From the NCBI GenBank assembly GCA_964017235.1, contig OZ024936.1, positions 50,147,028 to 50,211,027 of the forward strand: DNA of 64,000 nt, given 5' to 3'. Both the position numbers and the translations under genes were made by a program. The DNA comes from Sabellastarte sp. h YS-2021. Lineage: Eukaryota > Annelida > Polychaeta > Sabellida > Sabellidae. How positions within the stretch are numbered: position 1 is the first letter of the stretch; every line of letters begins with the position of its first letter. The notes beneath the pieces are model-generated. The model worked only from the letters and a program-made list of their open reading frames with translations, was not told the origin of the DNA and ran no database searches. Shown here in pieces: positions 47,824 through 58,377 of this stretch.

Positions 47824-48669
47824 ATGGCAGAGGCATATCTCAATTCTAAAAATCAGGCAATAGCAATAACTACAACTTCAAATAAGAAGAGAAAGAATGA
47901 AGCAACATCATCCACCAGGGTGAAGAAACCTAATACGACACAGATGTCTTCAGTTCCAGTATCTACCATCACATGTAGTACATCACAGCCATCTCTACTG
48001 AAAGCCTTTCAGAAGACTTCCACTGCCTCAGCTAGTACATCTACCGCTGCCACAAGTTCTTCAGAGGCAAATCCACCATCAGCAAACCCAATCTCAAACC
48101 AGGAGACTATCATTCTGCAACAGACTATCGGTGAGGTTGTACGAAAAACTTTTTTCATTGGAGGGCAAAAGTATCTAATATTTTGGGGAAATAAAGGTTT
48201 TATTACAGATATTTACATTAAAGAATTTGCAAACGGAAAGGTCATAAATGAGGGTGTACATTTAAATATTTCAAAAATGATAGTTATACTAAGTTATGTA
48301 GATTTCATCAAGGAACCAATAAGTAGGATTAATAATGGTGAGAAAGACATTAATGTCAAATACCACATTGGTGCGGGTTATCATATATCTTGTAACAGTC
48401 CTTATAAGAATGTAGGGATAAGACTTTGGGAAAAATCCCTGAGTGGGAAAATTTTTCCCACTCAAAAAGGTATATCTTTAAAATTCCCTGAATGGACTGA
48501 ACTCTTGAGAGTTTTTGACGAAATTTTTCTGTCTCATCAAGAGGTTTACACCGCTACATCTTGCCTTATAGATAAGAATATAGAGGGACATGATAAGACT
48601 ACATGCGAGGAATGCATTAGTTTAGAAATGCCACCATTAGGTGAGGTAGATATAATAATCCCACTTTAA
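47824..48669 (+). CDS. Tandem PC4-like (transcriptional coactivator p15) protein of the Polinton
   Basis: 281 residues. A Ser/Thr-rich, Lys-containing N-terminal tail covers about residues 1-95. Two segments resembling the PC4 single-strand DNA-binding fold follow: about 110-165 (FFIGGQKYLIFWGNKGFITDI) and about 180-240 (YHIGAGYHISC, IRLWEKS, PTQKGISLKFPEW). The second closely mimics the PC4 pattern of strand, DIREYW-like strand, KGISL and helix. In host PC4 a Ser-rich tail also precedes the domain. A likely role is single-stranded DNA binding in replication or late transcription of the element; this is inference. The frame looks whole. Confidence 0.6.
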   Translation: MAEAYLNSKNQAIAITTTSNKKRKNEATSSTRVKKPNTTQMSSVPVSTITCSTSQPSLLKAFQKTSTASASTSTAATSSSEANPPSANPISNQETIILQQTIGEVVRKTFFIGGQKYLIFWGNKGFITDIYIKEFANGKVINEGVHLNISKMIVILSYVDFIKEPISRINNGEKDINVKYHIGAGYHISCNSPYKNVGIRLWEKSLSGKIFPTQKGISLKFPEWTELLRVFDEIFLSHQEVYTATSCLIDKNIEGHDKTTCEECISLEMPPLGEVDIIIPL

Positions 48670-48949
48670 CCTCAAAATCTTATTGTACCATTAAGTCGAA
48701 CAATTAATGAAAATATGTGAGGTAGTTGTGAGGTAGTTTAATATAAATTAGATCACCTATTGTAACAGAATAATGATAACATACTGCACACTTTTGACTT
48801 ACATCTAATTCTTAAAATATGCTATAAATGCAAACTCTGTAGCTATAATCTAATATCACAATCTCTGGGTGAAGGAAAGAAAAATTTTTCTTTTAAAACA
48901 AAGTTAAGAAGTGCATTAGGATAAAGAAAAAAAATAGGAGTATAACACA

Positions 48950-50016
48950 ATGGAGACTTTTATCAATGCTTTCCTTGGCAAAAAATTTGCGGCTTACTAT
49001 CCCAGCCTCATAGTTTCGACAGCAGCCACCTTGTTGAATTTAGTCTCCTTGATTGAGGAGGGTTCCTTTCGTGAAGGGATGACAGTGATTCTTCTTCTCA
49101 ACGACACGATTCCAAGCTACATAATGTGAGTACAAAATTTTTTAAATTTTATATGTCATAAGATATCAGCTCTCATGTTTTCATTGGATAGACTAGTTAA
49201 AGAAAGTAATTTTTTTCAAAATCAATACATTCATTTCTGAACTTAGTCTCATGTCTAATCCAGCAGGATTTTAAGTTTGTTTGAAAACTGTAATATTACT
49301 CATTGTAATTATGATTTTTTATTGCAATAGGAAGACTAAAACACCTCCCCATATTTTTTATAGGACCAAATTTCCCCAGTTTGTCAGCTACATGGTTGAA
49401 GAACTGTCATCTGCAAGCTGTTGTGTCTGTAAAGAAGGACTAGAAAAGGAGGAAATAGTTCTCACAAACCCTTGTTCACATTTCTTATGTTCACAATGTT
49501 CAGGAAAGTTATATAGGTTGTGGAAGGATGAGGGAAAAGATAAGAAAAAAATGTCCTTGTTGTAGGGTCCTACTTCTTCAAAATTTATTTACCAAGCCTT
49601 ATATTGTCAACATGTCCTCACATTCAAAAACATTGTTATTCGTTTGGGTACCTATCATTGTTTATCTTAAAAAAGATTATGAAAATGACCTTCTTTCTGC
49701 CTTATCTAATGATGACCTTGCAGAAGCATTTAAATGTGCTTTTATGTTAAATTCCCCTCCTACAGATGCCCAAAGCTTACTTTGTGCTGAATGGAAGGAA
49801 TATTATAACAACAAAATGGGGAGTCTGAGATGTTGCTCCTGTAAGGCCCATTTTCCGAATGAACAGCTGTTTATGGCCTCATGTGGACATTTTTCTTGCA
49901 CTATCTGCTCATCCTTCCTTCTGAATAAACCGAGAAACTCACCCATGAGGTGTGTTGAATGTAATAATATAATAGAAACAGGAATTAATGAACTAATATT
50001 CATGAGACCGCAATGA
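48950..50016 (+). pseudogene. RING-finger gene of the Polinton (probably spliced, broken)
   Basis: A short hydrophobic N-terminal piece (METFINAFLGKKF at 48,950) runs into a strong GTGAGT donor. An acceptor at a CAATAG site lies just before the part with CCVCKEGL and CSHFLCSQCS, the first half of a RING. A second RING-like cluster, CCSCKAHF...CGHFSCTICS...CVEC, lies near the C-terminal end. RING fingers are usually E3 ubiquitin ligase modules. With the BIR gene upstream it may be a split version of a BIR-RING IAP set. The copy is broken about once. Confidence 0.65.
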
Positions 50017-50549
50017 TTATAAGAATCATTAGTTTGAAGGAGTGCATTATGATATAGTACATAAACTTTGAAATATTTCACCTCGATTTTTTGATTGAAA
50101 TGCGGTAATGCAATCTTTGTCTCCTCCTTAGAGTGTAATGGAGTATTATTTAACATGAAAGTCTAAATGTAGAATCACATGTTTCTTTTCAGAGTAATAT
50201 ATATATCTAGGAGGTTACATGCATTTAATTTAACCCGTACATACTGGTAAACAAAGAAAGAATGTTATAACATGATGTAAGTTTAATTCTGTAAAAAATT
50301 CTGTATATTTAGTAACATTTCTTTACTTTATCATAAATTTAAAACATATCTGTATGTCAAACGAAATAAACAGTTCATATAGACACGGATTAATATATGT
50401 TTGTGATAATAAAAATAATGTTAATAATATGAAAAAATTCTGGTATTCTAATAAACTACTATTATTTTCAAGTTTTGCCTTTCTTTTTTTTTTTAAAGTC
50501 GTGTATACTCCTCATCTGTTACAATGCTGTATTACAAAGATATTTTTTA
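50017..50549. other. No gene recognised (Polinton interior)
   Basis: AT-rich spacer between convergent gene groups. It probably holds 3' untranslated DNA of the plus-strand RING gene and the minus-strand glycoprotein gene. Confidence 0.5.
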
Positions 50550-51960
50550 CTATTTATAGATCAGCCCCGATCTTGTACAACTATGTCCTTCTACAATGAC
50601 CTCGTTCATATCTTCATCTGAAATCACTGTTCCATTTTGACACTCTGCATTTGGACTGCTATCAACAACTTCATCTTGGTTATCTCCTATGTTACTCATA
50701 TCACTTTGGTTATCTGCAATGTTACTCATATCATGTTCCAGTATTTTTACTAATTTTTTTGGCTCAGTAAGGTCCTCATCGTAATCTGATGAATCTAACT
50801 GTATTCCAGCTGTAAATGATGGGTACATTTCAATTGGGGATAAATCAGTTTTGAGGTTAATCCCAATGATACTGTCATTGAAGGCATTGTCAATTGAGAA
50901 TGAATGGTCAGAGGTTTGAGTCATCTGATCATTCATGAATATTCCATTCTGAGATGAAATTGATAAATCAGCAGCTATCTCATTAATATTTTGAGTCACA
51001 ATTTCAGCATCTACAGGAAAACGAGGATCCCAGTTTAGGCTTGAGGTACTAGTATCTCCATAAGGCTCCGTACTTATTCCATCTAACATTTCATTCACAG
51101 AGGTGGATGTGTGAATCGATTGGTCAGCAAAATTCTGGTGATTTATATCCATAATATAATTTGAAATTCTCCTCACTAAATTTGTCATTATAACAGCGAG
51201 GAAAATACCACATATTGGTATGACAAAGAGACTGAATAATTTATACTGGTATTTTGAAGAATATGATACATTATCTGTCGTATCTACACTGATACTGTGG
51301 TCGTTACTGATTCCCTCAGTCACTGGCTCCATCTTCTGGACTGGAAATTTAAAGAATGATATAACATTGAGTTACATATCATTGACATATATTATTGACA
51401 TTAAAACAGAAAAACTATAAGGCGAGAATCAGTTTTCATTTTCATATTTTTTGGCTAATCTGAGTTCAATATTAATGAATACATACTATCTTGTTTTTCC
51501 TAAAGATCTGGTCCGATGGTAATATGATAAAGTCCTCATATAGGTTCTGATCATCGAAACTGGAACCTTGTATATATATAGATGAAAATATAAGAAGGAT
51601 ATAAATAATTATTTTACCTTTTTGACATCCATAAATGTTAACAATATCCTCATTCTCTTCTAATAAGCACTTTCCAAGACATTGCCATGAAATTGTTCTA
51701 ACTTTTGGATAGAATATCCTTAAATCTTGCCTTGAGATGAGAAACTGCTCTACCTTACAATATTTAAAAGTTAATACCACAGCCTGGTTATTGGAACAAA
51801 ATCTGAAATTTTCCTTGAGAGCCATCGCTCCCTGGAAATTTTTTATTGCAATTCCATATATTCCGTCCTTCTGACATTCTACATTGCTACATTCCCTTCT
51901 CAGAAAGCAGACACTCAAGAACAGTATCAAAGTTGTGAATAATACAATATTTTTTCCCAT
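50550..51960 (-). CDS. Spliced type I membrane protein A of the Polinton
   Basis: On the minus strand, 51,960 leftward opens with a signal peptide (MGKNIVLFTTLILFLSVCFL). An ectodomain of about 120 residues with regularly spaced Cys follows, with an LRR-like LTFKYCKVEQF and RTISWQC pattern. A TTTCCAG acceptor near 51,340 leads into a second part with a short stalk, one membrane segment (KLFSLFVIPICGIFLAVIM) and an acidic tail of about 190 residues with a DMSNI(A/G)DNQ repeat. Splicing is inferred from the acceptor and from the donor-like site after the Cys-rich part. It resembles protein B in layout. The function, surface or envelope-like protein or decoy receptor, is unknown. Confidence 0.6.
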
Positions 51961-52413
51961 ATTTAGCAGAGTTTTTATATTTACAAAAAAAATATAGCGA
52001 CTGATTTGATATTATTCAATGCTGTGATGTCAAGAAAATATCCTCGAATAAATACTTGTCTTCTAGTACTATAATGAACTATCTGACCTTGTATGCGTAG
52101 AATCGATATTGATCAATGAAAATGACATTAACCCCCCCCTCATGTTTAATATTCTACGAGGAAAAAATTCGATAGAATTACCTAGAAATGATGATATTTC
52201 TGATGTATTTCGGAATTCCTCTCTATGTAGACAACATTGTGGTACCATGTAATTGCTAAAAAAAAATTCTTCAAAAATGAACGTTTGAGACAATAATCGG
52301 AAGTCGCTTATATTTTCCATAAGAAGGAAAATATATCTTTCGGAGGGAGATATAAAAGGTAGACTAAGTTTGATTAAACAGAAGTAAATCAGTTATAACA
52401 TTCTTTTAAAATC

Positions 52414-53493
52414 TTACCTCGCTCCATCAAAGGAAGTCTCCTGAAAATGCTCATTAAAAACGCTTGTCATTTCAATATCTTCATTAGAGCTGTTATTCAC
52501 TTGACTTTCTCTTGAACATGTCCCTTTCATAATGCATTTGATAAATATCCATGCAATTACTGCCATTAAAATTAATATCAGACAGATTGAGGGGATCAGA
52601 ATAAAGATCCAAAAGAAATTAGGTTCTTTGGATTGAGGATTATGATCCGACATTGTAGTAAGAACCGGATCTATTGTGATATCCGATTTTGAGGATAAGG
52701 TGGGATCACTGCTTGAAAATTCATCACCAGCCTCACTAGGTTCTTTTGTAGAGATTAAGATGGAGTAATGACCATCATTTGATTTTGAAGAACTTGTTTT
52801 AATCATTGCAGTAAAAGTAGGATCTATTGAGATATCCGATTTTGAAGATAAGACTGGATCTGTGGGTTTCTTGGACCAGAAAGTCGTAGTTGAAAATTCA
52901 TCTCTAGTCTCACTAATTTCTTTTCTAGTGGTTAAGGTAGAAGAGTAATCATCCTTTGTGTTTGCAGAAGTCGTTTTAGTGATAAATTTTCTCTCTATAA
53001 TAATAATAAAAAAAAAATTATACATAGGACATTTTGGAAGCAATAGGAGTCATTCAAAACCTAATACATCTCAAAAATTTTGACTAAATAAATCATCATG
53101 AAAATACTCACCACTGCTAGTCCAATAAGATGCATCAGTAGTAGATTCAGTAGCACTAGTAGCCTCAGACGTAGGATGAGACACACACATATTTGTATAT
53201 AAATTAATCCCTGATGGTATGACTTTTAACCATTCACATCTGAAGAATCTCATGTTCATCATTGTAAGATATTCTAGATTAGGAAGATTCTTAATAATTG
53301 ATTCAAAATCCAAAATTTGAACCTGCTCCATGTATAAAATATTGATATTCAGTCTGTATCTGAATTTTGGTCCTGTCATATCTATACAGGTTATCCGATT
53401 GTCAAAACAGTAACATTGTCCCTGGTCACAGCTGTAACCTTTAACAGTTCCAATAATTGTAATGCTCAGAATAAAAATGAATATCATTGCCAT
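52414..53493 (-). CDS. Spliced type I membrane protein B of the Polinton
   Basis: On the minus strand from 53,493: a signal peptide (MAMIFIFILSITIIGTVKG), then a Cys-containing LRR-cap-like ectodomain (CDQGQCYCFDNRITC; NLPNLEYLTMMNM). A strong GTGAGT donor follows near 53,110. After a TTATTATAG acceptor comes a Ser/Thr-rich stalk with a repeated SSKSDI(S/T)IDP segment, one membrane helix (FFWIFILIPSICLILILMAV) and an acidic tail. A GAG|GTAAGA at its end suggests a further exon, not found. LRR and Ser/Thr stalk features suggest heavy O-glycosylation at the cell or particle surface. The family is unrecognised. Confidence 0.6.
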
Positions 53494-53582
53494 ATTTCAT
53501 ATATCTTTCAATCCCTTTTTTCATCTAATTTTTGGTAAAATAACTTAGGTATTTTTCACAGCCTGTTGTACAAAGCGTATAA

Positions 53583-54365
53583 ATGTCTGTGAAAACTACC
53601 TTGCCAGCAACTAATAGATTAACCTGGTCAATAGGTATAAATACTGGCAAACATTGGAGTGCAGTCTGTTTATTTTGGAAACAGGGTAGTAAAGATATTG
53701 TAGTCATCAAAGGTGTTGTAAATCTCTTTCCACTTCATATGGATGGTTTACGTTTTAATGCACCATGTACAGCCATAATTTCAGGACCTACTGGATCTGG
53801 AAAGACTTATTTCACACTTAATTTATTGAAACATTTAGATGAGATGTTTACTGAAAGTATAAACAAAATATATTACTTTTATGCAGTTTGGCAGAGTTCT
53901 TTTGAAGAGTTTATGGGAGAACAAATGGTTTACCTACAGGAATTACCTACAGAAGAAAGAATAAATTCTTTAAGTAATGGTGATCACAATTTAATTATTA
54001 TAGACGACATGCAGATAACAGCACTCAATGATGCATTTATTGCTAATCTTTTTTCTCGCGAATCTCATCATAAAAATCTCTCAATATTTTTAATATTACA
54101 AAATTTATTTCACCAAGGAAAGTATGCAAGGGATATTTCTCTGAATAGTCATTACTTCATTCTTTTTAAGAATCCTAGAGATTGTCAACAAATAAGATAC
54201 CTAGGAACACAATTAGGAATTAGGAATAAACTTAGGTCTGTGTATGAAGATGCAACATTATTGCCCTTTTCTTATCTCTTGATTGATTTGTCTCCAAAGG
54301 GTGACGGCACTTTCATGTTAAGATCCCATATATTTCCATTTGAAGATACGGTAATATATAAATAA
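53583..54365 (+). CDS. Packaging ATPase (FtsK/HerA-like) of the Polinton
   Basis: 260 residues. Walker A GPTGSGKT at about residues 67-74 and Walker B LIIIDDMQ at about 137-144. Sensor-like ILQNLFHQGKYARDISLNSHYFILF follows. This is the A32-type genome-packaging ATPase universal in Polintons and many double-jelly-roll viruses. Length matches the family (about 220-280), and the frame looks whole. It heads the plus-strand morphogenesis cluster. Confidence 0.92.
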   Translation: MSVKTTLPATNRLTWSIGINTGKHWSAVCLFWKQGSKDIVVIKGVVNLFPLHMDGLRFNAPCTAIISGPTGSGKTYFTLNLLKHLDEMFTESINKIYYFYAVWQSSFEEFMGEQMVYLQELPTEERINSLSNGDHNLIIIDDMQITALNDAFIANLFSRESHHKNLSIFLILQNLFHQGKYARDISLNSHYFILFKNPRDCQQIRYLGTQLGIRNKLRSVYEDATLLPFSYLLIDLSPKGDGTFMLRSHIFPFEDTVIYK

Positions 54366-54414
54366 GATTCTGAGCTCAAGATTTTCAAAATATATATTTT
54401 GACGAGGAGGCATT

Positions 54415-54723
54415 ATGTCTAGAAATCTTTTGAGATCTAAAAATTTCATTAATTTATTGTTAGAAAAAAATCAATCTTTAAACAAGCAATTACTGACCTA
54501 TGCCAGTGATCAAAATTTAAAAGCAATAGCAGAAATTTTTTACAACATATTTCGCTTACCCTTAGGAAAGAAAAGAAAAGGACTATTTCTTCAGAGGTTA
54601 AAATTTCTAAAGAAATTCATCAAATTCGAGGAAAAACGAAGAAGATTAGCGAGATTACATCATAGAGAAATAGGTGAACTATTATTTACTCTCAGAAAAT
54701 ACCTAGATAAAATTTTGAAATGA
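54415..54723 (+). CDS. Small basic Polinton protein
   Basis: 102 residues, very Lys/Arg/Leu rich (LRSKNFINLLLEKNQ, LPLGKKRKGLFLQ, FEEKRRRLARLHHREIG). I recall short proteins of this type next to the ATPase and integrase in many animal Polintons, with no assigned function. DNA binding is plausible from charge alone. Its end overlaps the start of the next gene by 4 bp. Confidence 0.6.
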   Translation: MSRNLLRSKNFINLLLEKNQSLNKQLLTYASDQNLKAIAEIFYNIFRLPLGKKRKGLFLQRLKFLKKFIKFEEKRRRLARLHHREIGELLFTLRKYLDKILK

Positions 54724-55088
54724 ATAAGTACGTTATGATTCCTGTCGAGCAATATGAGAGGTACAAAGCATTCATGAGGTCCAATAATGAAAATGCTAAG
54801 TTACTGGAAAATAAAGTTAAAAGTGATTCGACAAATCCTTCGCAGATAATGACTGTGAAAGAAGCTGACGATTTCATTGAGCAAGTTGCATCTGATAAAG
54901 ATTATAAAAGAGATTTTTCTGATGAAGAATCTTTTATAAATGAAAAAAATAGCAAGATTCTTCCACCTCCAGGTTTACCAGAGAGCAAAGTAATCCAAAA
55001 AATTCAAAATGGACAGCAGAGAGGAGAAGGGGGTAGAAGAAAAGGAAGAAAACCCGGTTGGTTACAAGAATGGCAAAGAAAATTCTAA
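54720..55088 (+). CDS. Polinton protein of unknown function with charged coil
   Basis: 122 residues. N-terminal PVEQYERYKAFM, an acidic middle (EEADDFIEQVASDKDYK-like) and a proline/glycine-arginine C-terminal end (GEGGRRKGRKPGWLQEW). It overlaps the preceding gene by 4 bp and the integrase frame at its 3' end. Recurrent in Polintons as I recall, but I cannot assign a role. Confidence 0.5.
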   Translation: MNKYVMIPVEQYERYKAFMRSNNENAKLLENKVKSDSTNPSQIMTVKEADDFIEQVASDKDYKRDFSDEESFINEKNSKILPPPGLPESKVIQKIQNGQQRGEGGRRKGRKPGWLQEWQRKF

Positions 55089-56230
55089 AAATGGGGATGT
55101 GAATAGCTACCTTCATAATCTTTATTACAATCTTACAAGTCCAGTATCATTCAGTGGTTTCTATAAAATATATTATAAAATAAAAAGGGATGGACTGTTT
55201 AAAGTGACTCCGAAATACTTAAAGAAATGGTTAAGTATGCAGGAATCATATACATCACACCATCCAGTTATCAGAGATTTTAAGCGACCTAGAGTTCTGG
55301 CATTTTCATTGAACTACCAGTGGGATAGTGATACGGCTAATATGGTTAAATATAAAGATTACAATGATGGATACAGTTACTTTGCAGTTTTTATTGATAT
55401 TTTTTCCAGATTTTTATATAGTTTTCCATTAAAAACTCTTTCGGGATATGAGATGACGAAAAATTTCCAAAGATTAATAGATGAGAAAGGGGTTAAACCA
55501 AAGAAACTGAGGTCTGATCAAGGAAGTGAGTATAAAAATAAAGATTTTGAGAGGTTACTTGAGGAAGAAAATATTGTTCATATCTTCACCTAATACGAAA
55601 CCAAGGCAAATTATGCAGAACGTGTTATAAAGACAATTAAATTAAAAATATTTAAGTATTTCACAAACAGGGAAACTTTTTGATGGATTGATATATTATC
55701 AGATCTAACAGATGGATATAATAAATCAACACATAGAAGTATTAAGATGACACCTGAGGAAGCACAAAAATCAGATCCTTATAAGCTCTGGAGAAATCAA
55801 TATGCCATTATAAGTTATCCAAAATCTTACTTCTCAGCACAAAAAAATTAAAAAAAACTTAATCAGTGGTGTCCGAGGAAGAAAGAAATTTAAATATAAT
55901 ATATCAGATAGAGTTAAAATTCCCTACATAAAGAAAACTTTTGACCGTGAATACTCAGAAAAATGGAGTGGAGAAATTTTTACTATTACTGATCGTAAAA
56001 TTAACCAAAATCAACCTATGTACCAACTAAAGGATTACAATAACGATATCATAGAGGGTTATTTCTATGAACCCAAACTTCAAATAGCGTATCTTGATAA
56101 TGATATAGTATATAAGATAGAAAAAATCCTTAAAAAAGGACAAGAAATAAGAAAAAGGAAATTTTAGTGAAGTGGAAAGGTTGGCCGAAGAAATTCAATT
56201 CGTGGATTTTAGAAGATACTGTAGAATCTA
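55009..56230 (+). pseudogene. Retrovirus-like integrase of the Polinton (broken)
   Basis: The DDE-type core includes FSLNYQWDSDTANM, a YSYFAVFIDIFSRFLYSFPL block and KPKKLRSDQGSEYKNKDF. A C-terminal chromo-like stretch (YKIEKILKK and KWKGWPKKFNSW) lies near 56.1-56.2 kb. This integrase family inserts Polintons with short target duplications. The gene is broken in about three places, so the core and the chromo-like part are not one open frame. Confidence 0.85.
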
Positions 56231-56269
56231 TAAAAAAATAAACTGGATAGAAAATCTTTTAAGGGAAAA

Positions 56270-56683
56270 ATGGAACAAAAGGATTTCTTCATTTTCTTAT
56301 CTTCCGAGGATTCTTTATCTTATCATCAAGACAATGCACCCTTTAATTTTATTGTAGAACTTAAAGAAAGAGTCCAGTTAATTGGTGAATGGGAGGTTGG
56401 AATATGCGACTTTTTCTGCTCGGAAACTATACCAGAAAAATGTTATATATTCTCTGATATAGCTGATTACAGTTATGTTAGAAACTCTTTAGAACCATTA
56501 CTACGTAGCCTCATGCCATCAAACGCCTCATCTACCTATATTTTTCCTAAAATATTTTATTTTCCAATAAAGATTAACAGCTTAAGTCGAATAAGAATAT
56601 ATATAAAGGATAACCAATTAAAGTTATTATCCACTCTTACTGCTACAGTGTCCGTTACACTCCATTTCAGGAAACGAGCATAA
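56270..56683 (+). CDS. Penton-like minor capsid protein of the Polinton
   Basis: 137 residues with the pattern of Polinton minor capsid proteins: FIFLSSEDSLSYHQDNAPF, an LKERVQLIGEWEVGICDFF block and a conserved-looking C-terminal LHFRKR. The family forms the pentameric vertex as a single jelly roll. Short but apparently open throughout. It sits between integrase and major capsid, the expected order. Confidence 0.75.
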   Translation: MEQKDFFIFLSSEDSLSYHQDNAPFNFIVELKERVQLIGEWEVGICDFFCSETIPEKCYIFSDIADYSYVRNSLEPLLRSLMPSNASSTYIFPKIFYFPIKINSLSRIRIYIKDNQLKLLSTLTATVSVTLHFRKRA

Positions 56684-56967
56684 TGAACTACCTTAATTTT
56701 TGTAAAAAATGTATACGAGGAGAAATACCTTATCAGAAGAAATTTTATGTGTTAGATAAGAGATATGATACTTCGAATGATAGCAGGGATAAGAATTTAG
56801 ATGTAACTGTTGTAACTCCCACTCAACAGGCTGTAGGGCAAGCTAAAAATGAGGTTAAACACGAAACAAATATAAATAGAGCTAAAAAAAGGAAATTTGA
56901 TCAAACCGGAGGTAGGGGAGATGTGAATAACAATAAAAAGAGGAAATATAAGAAGAAGAAAAAATGA
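56683..56967 (+). CDS. Basic nuclear-type Polinton protein
   Basis: 94 residues, strongly basic at the C-terminal end (KKRKYKKKKK) with an AKKRKFD nuclear-localisation-like segment. It starts at the last base of the minor capsid stop. A core-DNA-binding or capsid-entry role like adenovirus small basic proteins is inference. Confidence 0.5.
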   Translation: MNYLNFCKKCIRGEIPYQKKFYVLDKRYDTSNDSRDKNLDVTVVTPTQQAVGQAKNEVKHETNINRAKKRKFDQTGGRGDVNNNKKRKYKKKKK

Positions 56968-57065
56968 AAGGGAAATAAAAAAATTAAAAAAGAAATAGGG
57001 AAAAAAGCTGAAATAAAAGCAAAGGAAAGGAGGAAACCTAAAGTTTCAAGTACCTACAAAACAAT

Positions 57066-58373
57066 ATGGATGTAGTTCAAACTTCTGTATCTATTTTTAG
57101 TCCTCCTCCAATTGATAATTCCATAACTAAGGAATACTGGGTTGAGTACAATCCTGTAGCTGCGATTTCAGAAAATGGAATAATTGAATTTAATATACCA
57201 GGTACCTCTATGGATTACATAAATTTAGCAAAAAGTAAACTTCATGTTACATATGTAATTACAGGACCAAATGGAGAAAAAATTAAAGATGAAAGAGATC
57301 TAAATGGACATCCAACTGCAAATAGTGACCAAGTAGGACCTGTAAATTTTACTTTGCATTCAATTTTTCGTCAGATTGATTTATCCTTAAATCAAAAAAT
57401 AGTTTCTGCGGATGTTGGAGTAAACTACCCATATAAGGCTATGATAGATTTATTATTACAATCTAGTAGTGATATGCTAAATTCTCAGGCACAGGCTGCA
57501 TTCTATTTTAAGGATTTACCAGGTTATTTCAATGTTGCCACATATCTAGGGGGGAATACTGGATTTTCTGAAAGATCTAGACCCACAAAAGATGGAGAGG
57601 AGGCGCATATTGAGGGCGTTCTTTTTTCAGATTTTTCAAATGGTCAGAATAGGGCTATTTTAAATGGAGTATCAATTAATTTCAAATTTTTTCAATCTAC
57701 AGATCCTTTCAGGTTATTGAGAAATGGAACAAAAGCTTATAAATTAAAAATTACAGATGCGATTCTAAAAGTATGTCATATTTCTTTAGACCCAAAAATG
57801 ATAGTTGCTCACAACGAGGCATTAAAAATTAGTACTGCACTATATCCCTTCTGGAGAAGTGACATCAAAAGTTTCACTGTGGCTGCAGGTTCATTAAGCT
57901 TCATGACAGACAATATATATCACGGTAAAATACCTAGCAAATTAATAATAGCATTAGTTTCAAATTCAGCATATTCTGGTAGTTATGACAAAAATCCTTT
58001 TTTCTTCAATCATATGAATTTAAATTATTTAGAGGTTACAGTAGATGGTCAGTCAGTCCCAAATAGAGCCTTAAGTCCAAATTTTGAGGCTGGTGATTTT
58101 GTTTCGTCTTATCTTAGCTTATTAGATAATGAGTACAATAAAAAGAAAGGTTTGGTAATTAATCTACTGGAATATGACAAGGGTTATACATTATTTCTCT
58201 TTGATGTGCAGAGTTATCTAAGTGGTAAGATTATGAGTAAATCAATGAAAAGACACCTTAAGGTAGGCATGAGATTTTCAAAAGCTTTAGCAGAAACTAT
58301 AAATGTTTTAGTATATGGAAAATTTCCTGAGATATTAACAATAGATCATACAAGAAACGTCAATATTCAGTAA
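57066..58373 (+). CDS. Major capsid protein (double jelly roll) of the Polinton
   Basis: 435 residues. It opens with a QTSVSIFSPPPIDNSI segment and contains WVEYNPVAAISENGIIEFNI, GPVNFTLHSIFRQIDLSLNQ and PYKAMIDLLL. This is the profile I associate with the animal proteins labelled F54H12.2-like, which are Polinton major capsid proteins. The family builds hexon-like trimers. Length is within the usual range (about 400-650) and the frame looks whole. It lies between penton and protease. Confidence 0.88.
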   Translation: MDVVQTSVSIFSPPPIDNSITKEYWVEYNPVAAISENGIIEFNIPGTSMDYINLAKSKLHVTYVITGPNGEKIKDERDLNGHPTANSDQVGPVNFTLHSIFRQIDLSLNQKIVSADVGVNYPYKAMIDLLLQSSSDMLNSQAQAAFYFKDLPGYFNVATYLGGNTGFSERSRPTKDGEEAHIEGVLFSDFSNGQNRAILNGVSINFKFFQSTDPFRLLRNGTKAYKLKITDAILKVCHISLDPKMIVAHNEALKISTALYPFWRSDIKSFTVAAGSLSFMTDNIYHGKIPSKLIIALVSNSAYSGSYDKNPFFFNHMNLNYLEVTVDGQSVPNRALSPNFEAGDFVSSYLSLLDNEYNKKKGLVINLLEYDKGYTLFLFDVQSYLSGKIMSKSMKRHLKVGMRFSKALAETINVLVYGKFPEILTIDHTRNVNIQ

Positions 58374-58377
58374 GACA

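Noticed and set aside
52069-52320. 83-residue minus-strand frame between the two membrane protein genes
   Set aside because: It might be a small gene or extra exon of membrane protein B, but no motif, signal peptide or convincing junction was seen.
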